The notes under the pieces: generated by a model | The model's input: only the letters and a program-made list of their open reading frames with translations | Database searches by the model: none | Told to the model about the DNA's origin: nothing | Program-made: the position numbers and the translations under genes | From: Nicoliella spurrieriana | Lineage (GTDB): Bacteria > Bacillota > Bacilli > Lactobacillales > Lactobacillaceae | Assembly: GCF_023380205.1 (NCBI RefSeq) | Contig: NZ_CP093361.1 | Span: 1,516,172 to 1,580,171, forward strand | DNA: 64,000 nucleotides | Direction: 5' to 3' | In this document: one piece after another, positions 58,930 through 64,000 of the stretch | Layout of the letters: each line of letters starts with the position of its first letter | Position numbering within the stretch: the stretch's first letter is position 1

Positions 58930-60900
58930 TTAATTCCGTTTGGTTTGGCTCTCGTGGGAATCTTGAATTCGTTTGAACATTTTTTGCATATCGTAATTAG
59001 TAAAATGAACCAACACCGGCCGACCGTGCGGACAATTATAAGGATCTTCGACCTGACTTAACTGATCTAGTAGTGATACGGCCTGCTGCCGATCCAAATG
59101 GTGATTAGCCTTAATCGCCCGCTTACAACTCATTGTAATCGCAGTCTGGGCGCGAAATTGAGCAACGGAAAGCTTTCCGTTAGTCAGCACTTGATCGACC
59201 ATTTCTCGAATCGTTTGTTCCGCTCGTCCGTTGATAAACCACGTTGGATGGCTCCTAACGATGAAGCTATTCTTGCCGAACGGTTCCAAAAAAATGCCAA
59301 TACTTTTCAATAGTTCCAAGCGTTCAGATAATACCAACGTATCAGTGGTGGAATACTCCAGGACGATTGGGACCAATAAATCCTGTTGGTCGTTTGCCAC
59401 GTCTCCAATCGATTCACGAAACCGTTCGTAATTAATCCGTTCCTGCGCAGCATGTTGATCAACGATGTACATGCCATCCGCTGCTTCCGTCAACAAGTAC
59501 GTTCCATGCATCTGTCCAATATAAACCAGATTCGGAAATTGGTGCTGGTTCTCAGCCGGCTTAGCAGCTGGCTTAGCTTCCACCGGGGCCAGCGTTGCAG
59601 CCGGCTTTGGATTAGTAGCGGAATCAAATGGTGGCATCGTCCCTTCGGCCTGATAGTAGGCAACGAATTTTTGAACATCAGCGCTAGCTAAATCGGCCTT
59701 ATTCTCAACCATAATGACGCGCTTGGGGCGCTTCGTTTGCGGTTTAAGCGATGATTTGTTTGTAGGCTCATTTGAATCGACTGGCGGTTGCTGTTGTGGC
59801 AACGGAGCGGCAGCAGCTTGGTAATGGGTTGAATTTTGGTTCAATTGAAATGCTAATTGATCATCATGATACTTAGGTTGAACCGGCCGTTGCTGATTCA
59901 TTACGTCTGGAATTAAATTCTGGTGTAAGAAACGCTCAGCAATCGTATTCGTAATTAAAGTACAGAGCTGCTCTTCCTTACTAATCCGGACGCTTTGTTT
60001 CGTCGGATGAACATTAACATCAACTAACGTTGGATCCGTTTGAATATTAATCACTGCAATCGGATAGCGCCCCACCATTAGCTTTGATTTGTATCCATCC
60101 ACGATTGCCTTTACGATTGAATAGTTCTTAACGAACCGGCCGTTTAAAATCACAACGACATAGTTGCGATTAGCCCTGGTCAATTCAGGTAAACTCACGT
60201 ATCCATTAATTTTAAAATCTAAGTCGGCGCCCTTGAACGACAGCATCTTGTGCGCCTTAGATGCACCGTAAATCCCACCGATGACTTGGAGTTGATCATT
60301 GCGCCCGGCCGTCCGTAATAGTTCCCGCTGGTTATGCACTAACGTGAATGAAATTTCTGGATGGCCCAGTGCAATTTGATTCATCGCATCGGTAATCTTG
60401 GATAGCTCGGTCGCTGGTGTTTTCATGTATTTGAGGCGCGCTGGCGTATTAAAAAAGAGGTTCGATACGCTCACCGAGGTTCCCCGCCTAAGTTCGGCCG
60501 GTTTCCGATCAATTAGCTTTCCACCCCGAACGTGGTATTCAGCACCTTCCGTGCCATTTGATGTCTTTAAATCAACATCGGCAACTGATGCAATGCTAGG
60601 CAGGGCCTCCCCCCGAAACCCCAGTGAATGCACATTGAATAAATCACGGCGATCAATAATTTTACTGGTGGCATGCCGCGTGAACGCAAGCGGGAGGTCT
60701 TTTGGGTCAATTCCCCTGCCGTCATCAATGACTTGAATCATTTTAAACCCAGCATCGCTGATGTTCACATCAATTTGCGTACTATGGGCATCAATTGAAT
60801 TTTCAACCAGTTCCTTAACAACCGAAGCTGGTCGTTCAACCACCTCACCGGCCGCAATTTGATTGGACAGAATTGGTGACAATTTGTGAATTGCTCCCAT
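58930..60900 (-). CDS. mutL: DNA mismatch repair protein MutL
   Basis: 656 residues from ATG 60900 (MGAIHKLSPI). GHKL ATPase motifs: ELVENSIDA, DDGRGI, RHATSK and GFRGEA. C-terminal endonuclease motif DQHAAQERINYE, with the DQHA(X)2E(X)4E signature of the nicking MutL of Gram-positives that lack MutH. The middle (about 340-480) is Gln/Pro-rich and likely disordered. The start is chosen by AAGGGAG eight bases upstream; two further in-frame codons exist upstream. Confidence 0.95.
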   Translation of the reverse strand: MGAIHKLSPILSNQIAAGEVVERPASVVKELVENSIDAHSTQIDVNISDAGFKMIQVIDDGRGIDPKDLPLAFTRHATSKIIDRRDLFNVHSLGFRGEALPSIASVADVDLKTSNGTEGAEYHVRGGKLIDRKPAELRRGTSVSVSNLFFNTPARLKYMKTPATELSKITDAMNQIALGHPEISFTLVHNQRELLRTAGRNDQLQVIGGIYGASKAHKMLSFKGADLDFKINGYVSLPELTRANRNYVVVILNGRFVKNYSIVKAIVDGYKSKLMVGRYPIAVINIQTDPTLVDVNVHPTKQSVRISKEEQLCTLITNTIAERFLHQNLIPDVMNQQRPVQPKYHDDQLAFQLNQNSTHYQAAAAPLPQQQPPVDSNEPTNKSSLKPQTKRPKRVIMVENKADLASADVQKFVAYYQAEGTMPPFDSATNPKPAATLAPVEAKPAAKPAENQHQFPNLVYIGQMHGTYLLTEAADGMYIVDQHAAQERINYERFRESIGDVANDQQDLLVPIVLEYSTTDTLVLSERLELLKSIGIFLEPFGKNSFIVRSHPTWFINGRAEQTIREMVDQVLTNGKLSVAQFRAQTAITMSCKRAIKANHHLDRQQAVSLLDQLSQVEDPYNCPHGRPVLVHFTNYDMQKMFKRIQDSHESQTKRN

Positions 60901-60925
60901 CATTAACACTCCCTTCTTGGATCAG

Positions 60926-63559
60926 TTACTTCTTCAAACGTCGTTTCCATTCATAGACCCGATTCATAACGTCCATTGGCGTTAAGCTCATTAAGTCTGT
61001 CTGGGCCAACTCATTTAAGATGCGTTGGTCGTTCTTACTCATGGGCTCCGTCCGTGGCGTTCGATCCGGCTCTGCAAACAATGCCAATTGGCCATCTGCA
61101 TCACCTGATTTGGATGCGGGAGCCGGCTTTGGGGTCGCAGCTAACGTGGCCTGTGGTTGCGATTCAATCGGACTAGCGTGTGCTTCTAAGTCCTTTAAAA
61201 TTACATCAGCACGCTGAAGCAATGGCGCTGGTAGCCCCGCAATTTTAGCAACGTGGATCCCATAGGATTTATCAGCCGCGCCGGGTTCGACCTTGTGTAA
61301 AAAGACCAGCTCGCCGTTCTTTTCACTCGCCCCAACGTGGACGTTCTTTAGTTGGGCTAGTTCTTGGTCCAATGCAGTTAACTCATGGTAATGGGTCGAA
61401 AAAAGCGTTTTAGCGTGAATATAATTATGGACGTATTCAATAATTGACTGGGCCAATGCCATTCCATCATAGGTCGCAGTCCCCCGCCCTAATTCATCGA
61501 ATAGAATTAAACTATTGGGAGTGGCTTGCTGTAATGCCTGGTTAGACTCCTTCATCTCGACCATAAAGGTACTTTCGCCACTAATTAAATCATCAGCCGC
61601 ACCAATTCTAGTGAAGATCTGGTCAAAAATTGGCATTTTAGCGGACTTAGCCGGCACAAAGCACCCGATTTGAGTCATTACCACCGTTAATGCCAATTGG
61701 CGCATATAGGTACTCTTACCGGACATATTCGGTCCGGTAATCAATAATACATTGGTATCTGAATTCATCTTAACGTCATTTGGAACGTATGACTGGCGGC
61801 CCATTACCTTTTCAACTACTGGATGGCGACCGTCAATAATTTCTAAGTCATGTGCATCGTTCAATTCAGGGCGTACCAACCGATACTCCTCACTAACGTT
61901 AGCAAAACTTTGCAATACATCTAACGTTGACACTGCATCAGCTAGCCGTTGCAGCCGCTGAATCGATTTTTTGACCTGATCACGGACCTCAACGAATAAT
62001 TCATATTCTAAGCTTTTTGATTTTTCCTGAGCCTCTAAAATCAACGACTCGCGTTCCTTTAACTCAGGCGTGGAAAAGCGTTCAGCATTGGTCAGGGTTT
62101 GTTTACGTTGATACCGGTCCTTAGGTAATTTCCCTAAGTTCACCTTCGTCACCTCAATATAATACCCGAACACGTGGTTATAGCCAATTTTTAAATTGTT
62201 AATCCCCGTGGCCTTGCGTTCACGCGTCTCTAACTCGGCTAGCCACTGCTTCCCATTTTGCATTGCATCCCGATATTGATCCAATTGATGACTATAGCCG
62301 TCCTTAATGATGCCACCCTCTGTAACCGAAATCGGTGGTTCATCAACAATCGCAGCCTCGATCAAACGGGAAACATCATCGACGGGTTCCAGATGTGCAT
62401 CAATGGGGCCCAGTATTTTTTGATCCAGTTGGCCTAGACAATACTTAATTTGGGGGATTTGGTCCAACGAAGTCTTCAACTGAATTAAATCGCGGCCATT
62501 AACGCTCCCAAACGCTACCCGGCCCGCTAAGCGTTCCAAATCATAGACTTTCACTAACGCATCCGTTAGTTGACTACGTTCAAAGTAGTGGTTCAATAAC
62601 TCCGCCACTGCATTTTGGCGGTTAGTAATCGTTTGGCGATCAATCAACGGACGGACTAACCAACGCTTTAATTTCCGACCCCCCATGGCCGTCTTTGTGT
62701 TATCCAGTAGCCACAGTAGGGTGCCTGATTTTTTCTTCGTTCGAATGTTTTGGGTCAATTCTAAATTATACTGTGAATTATGATCCATTTTTAAAAACGC
62801 CGACGGTTCGTAAGCCACGGCTCGTTGTAGGTGCGCTAAATCGCGTTTCTGGGTCTCGGTAATATAGGTCAAAAGAATGGCAACACTGCGCTTTTGCACC
62901 GCGCTAGGTAGCCCCTCAGTTAAGTAGCTAGTTTCTGCCATCGACTTGATCTCATCTTGATGTGAAACCAAAATACCAAGCTTAGTAAAGCGCTGGACTA
63001 ACGCATCACTTACCTTTGCATCCACCACGACTTCCTTTGTTTGGAGGCTTAACGCCTCGTTAATAATCGTATCCACCGTCCCCAACTGGCTGGTCTTAAG
63101 CTCACCCGTCGATAGCTCAGCATACGCAAACCCGTATTGCTTTGTTTGATCATCATACACCAGTGCAGTCAAATAATTATTGTTCTTGGCGTTTTCGACA
63201 CCGGATTCAGTTCGCGTCCCGGGTGTGATTAATTGGGTCACCGAGCGCTTAACCATCCCCTTGGCTAGCTTGGGATCCTCCATTTGCTCACAAATGGCAA
63301 CCTTATATCCACGGTCGACTAAAATATCAACGTAATTTTGCACTGCCCGGTGCGGGACCCCACACATTGGAATCGGATCCTTAGAATTGCGGTTCCGACT
63401 AGTTAAAGTGAGTTCTAAGATTTGGGACCCCTTAATTGCGTCTTCATTGAACAGTTCATAAAAATCTCCCAATCGATACATTAAAAAAGCATCCGGATAT
63501 TGGTCCTTAACTGCTTGGTATTGCTGCATCATGGGTGTTAATTTAGTCGCATTTGCCAT
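60926..63559 (-). CDS. mutS: DNA mismatch repair protein MutS
   Basis: 877 residues. N-terminal mismatch-binding domain has [11 protein letters not shown] (the F-x-E finger is in the DFYELF stretch), connector and clamp domains, ATPase Walker [10 protein letters not shown] near residue 610, and the [16 protein letters not shown] motif. The C-terminal end carries a β-clamp-like QLALF motif (GQLALFAEP). Gap of about 25 bp to mutL. Confidence 0.97.
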   Translation of the reverse strand: MANATKLTPMMQQYQAVKDQYPDAFLMYRLGDFYELFNEDAIKGSQILELTLTSRNRNSKDPIPMCGVPHRAVQNYVDILVDRGYKVAICEQMEDPKLAKGMVKRSVTQLITPGTRTESGVENAKNNNYLTALVYDDQTKQYGFAYAELSTGELKTSQLGTVDTIINEALSLQTKEVVVDAKVSDALVQRFTKLGILVSHQDEIKSMAETSYLTEGLPSAVQKRSVAILLTYITETQKRDLAHLQRAVAYEPSAFLKMDHNSQYNLELTQNIRTKKKSGTLLWLLDNTKTAMGGRKLKRWLVRPLIDRQTITNRQNAVAELLNHYFERSQLTDALVKVYDLERLAGRVAFGSVNGRDLIQLKTSLDQIPQIKYCLGQLDQKILGPIDAHLEPVDDVSRLIEAAIVDEPPISVTEGGIIKDGYSHQLDQYRDAMQNGKQWLAELETRERKATGINNLKIGYNHVFGYYIEVTKVNLGKLPKDRYQRKQTLTNAERFSTPELKERESLILEAQEKSKSLEYELFVEVRDQVKKSIQRLQRLADAVSTLDVLQSFANVSEEYRLVRPELNDAHDLEIIDGRHPVVEKVMGRQSYVPNDVKMNSDTNVLLITGPNMSGKSTYMRQLALTVVMTQIGCFVPAKSAKMPIFDQIFTRIGAADDLISGESTFMVEMKESNQALQQATPNSLILFDELGRGTATYDGMALAQSIIEYVHNYIHAKTLFSTHYHELTALDQELAQLKNVHVGASEKNGELVFLHKVEPGAADKSYGIHVAKIAGLPAPLLQRADVILKDLEAHASPIESQPQATLAATPKPAPASKSGDADGQLALFAEPDRTPRTEPMSKNDQRILNELAQTDLMSLTPMDVMNRVYEWKRRLKK

Positions 63560-63580
63560 TAAAAAGTTCCTTTCATTTGT

Positions 63581-64000
63581 TTAATTGCTATAAGGATGGT
63601 CTGGATTAATTAAGATTGGTCGAATTTTAGTCGCCAGCCCAGTGCGGTCACTAAGGTCAATTACACACCCAGACAAAATGCCACTCCCGGTTTCTGCCAC
63701 CTTAAATTGAACCGGGCGTTGGGTAATGAATCGCTTCAAAATTAAATCGGTCTGCATTCCTAAAATACTATCGTATGGCCCCGTCATTCCAGCATCACTC
63801 ATAAATGCGGTTCCTGCTGGTAATACCCTATAATCACTAGTTTGAACGTGGGTGTGGGTGCCCACCAGTGCCGATACTCTTCCATCTAAATACCGGGCAA
63901 TTGCCATCTTCTCACTGGTCGTTTCAGCGTGGAAGTCAATGAATTGATAGTCCGTTTTAGCCCCCACCTGTTCTAAAATCGCATTAATTGTATCGAATGG
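63581..64000 (-). CDS. ymdB: YmdB-like metallophosphoesterase (5' part outside window)
   Basis: The C-terminal 139 residues of a TIGR00282 family phosphoesterase. Conserved DFHAETTSEKMAIA, ALVGTHTHVQTSD, and FMSDAGMTGPYDSILGM are visible, including the HxH metal motif. Family members hydrolyse 2',3'-cyclic nucleotides and are linked to biofilm and stress control. Located just upstream of mutS; the start codon lies beyond the right edge. Confidence 0.9.
   Translation of the reverse strand, partial: PFDTINAILEQVGAKTDYQFIDFHAETTSEKMAIARYLDGRVSALVGTHTHVQTSDYRVLPAGTAFMSDAGMTGPYDSILGMQTDLILKRFITQRPVQFKVAETGSGILSGCVIDLSDRTGLATKIRPILINPDHPYSN

Overview
The window is chromosomal DNA of a low-to-moderate GC Gram-positive bacterium, most likely a member of the Lactobacillaceae. 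The evidence is the gene content and order: the purEKCSQLF order; a comG operon followed by a YtxK-type methyltransferase and ackA; ymdB-mutS-mutL-ruvA-ruvB-yajC; alaS-ireB-ruvX-DUF1292; zapA-cvpA-mutS2-trxA; PepV; an SMK-box (SAM-III) riboswitch before metK; and a tRNA array attached to the rRNA operon. The genus cannot be fixed from the sequence alone. No prophage, insertion sequence, CRISPR array or restriction system was seen, so this is mainly housekeeping DNA.

Layout. 1-6.8 kb: the minus-strand purine operon (purE first, purF running off the left edge) with a sigma-A promoter and candidate PurR boxes. 6.8-9.0 kb: a secreted S53 (sedolisin) protease behind a small two-helix membrane protein. 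9-12.6 kb: mscL, a deoxynucleoside kinase, pepV and the NAD(P)HX dehydratase gene. 12.7-20.7 kb: a MurJ-type flippase, leuS with a T-box leader, an rRNA methyltransferase with a non-canonical start, a DHA2 transporter, and metK with its SMK box. 20.8-26.9 kb: one rRNA operon (16S-23S-5S) followed by ten tRNA genes, all on the minus strand.

27-34 kb: a cyclophilin, a DedA protein, an operon of phosphatases and YutD whose first gene carries a frameshift in a run of six G, and an amino-acid permease. 34-40 kb: ackA, a YtxK-like methyltransferase and a complete seven-gene comG operon, in which comGE and comGG are very short. 40-46 kb: yebC, a nicotinamidase, ccpA with a cre-like site, two envelope-associated small proteins, an MscS channel, and rdgB-murI. 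46-57 kb: a YslB homologue, trxA, mutS2, cvpA, zapA, a DUF1292 gene, ruvX, ireB, alaS with a T-box leader, a DEAD-box helicase and nrnA. 57-64 kb: yajC, ruvB, ruvA, mutL, mutS and a truncated ymdB at the right edge.

Themes. Genes for DNA repair and recombination cluster at the right end. Aminoacyl-tRNA synthetase and metK expression is set by RNA leaders. Several convergent gene pairs close on long, near-perfect palindromic terminators that reach into the coding ends. No clearly new multi-gene system was found. The observations most worth a second look are the frameshifted phosphoesterase, the ATT start of the methyltransferase, the unusual alaS leader, the mismatched tRNA stems and the 46-bp perfect palindrome.
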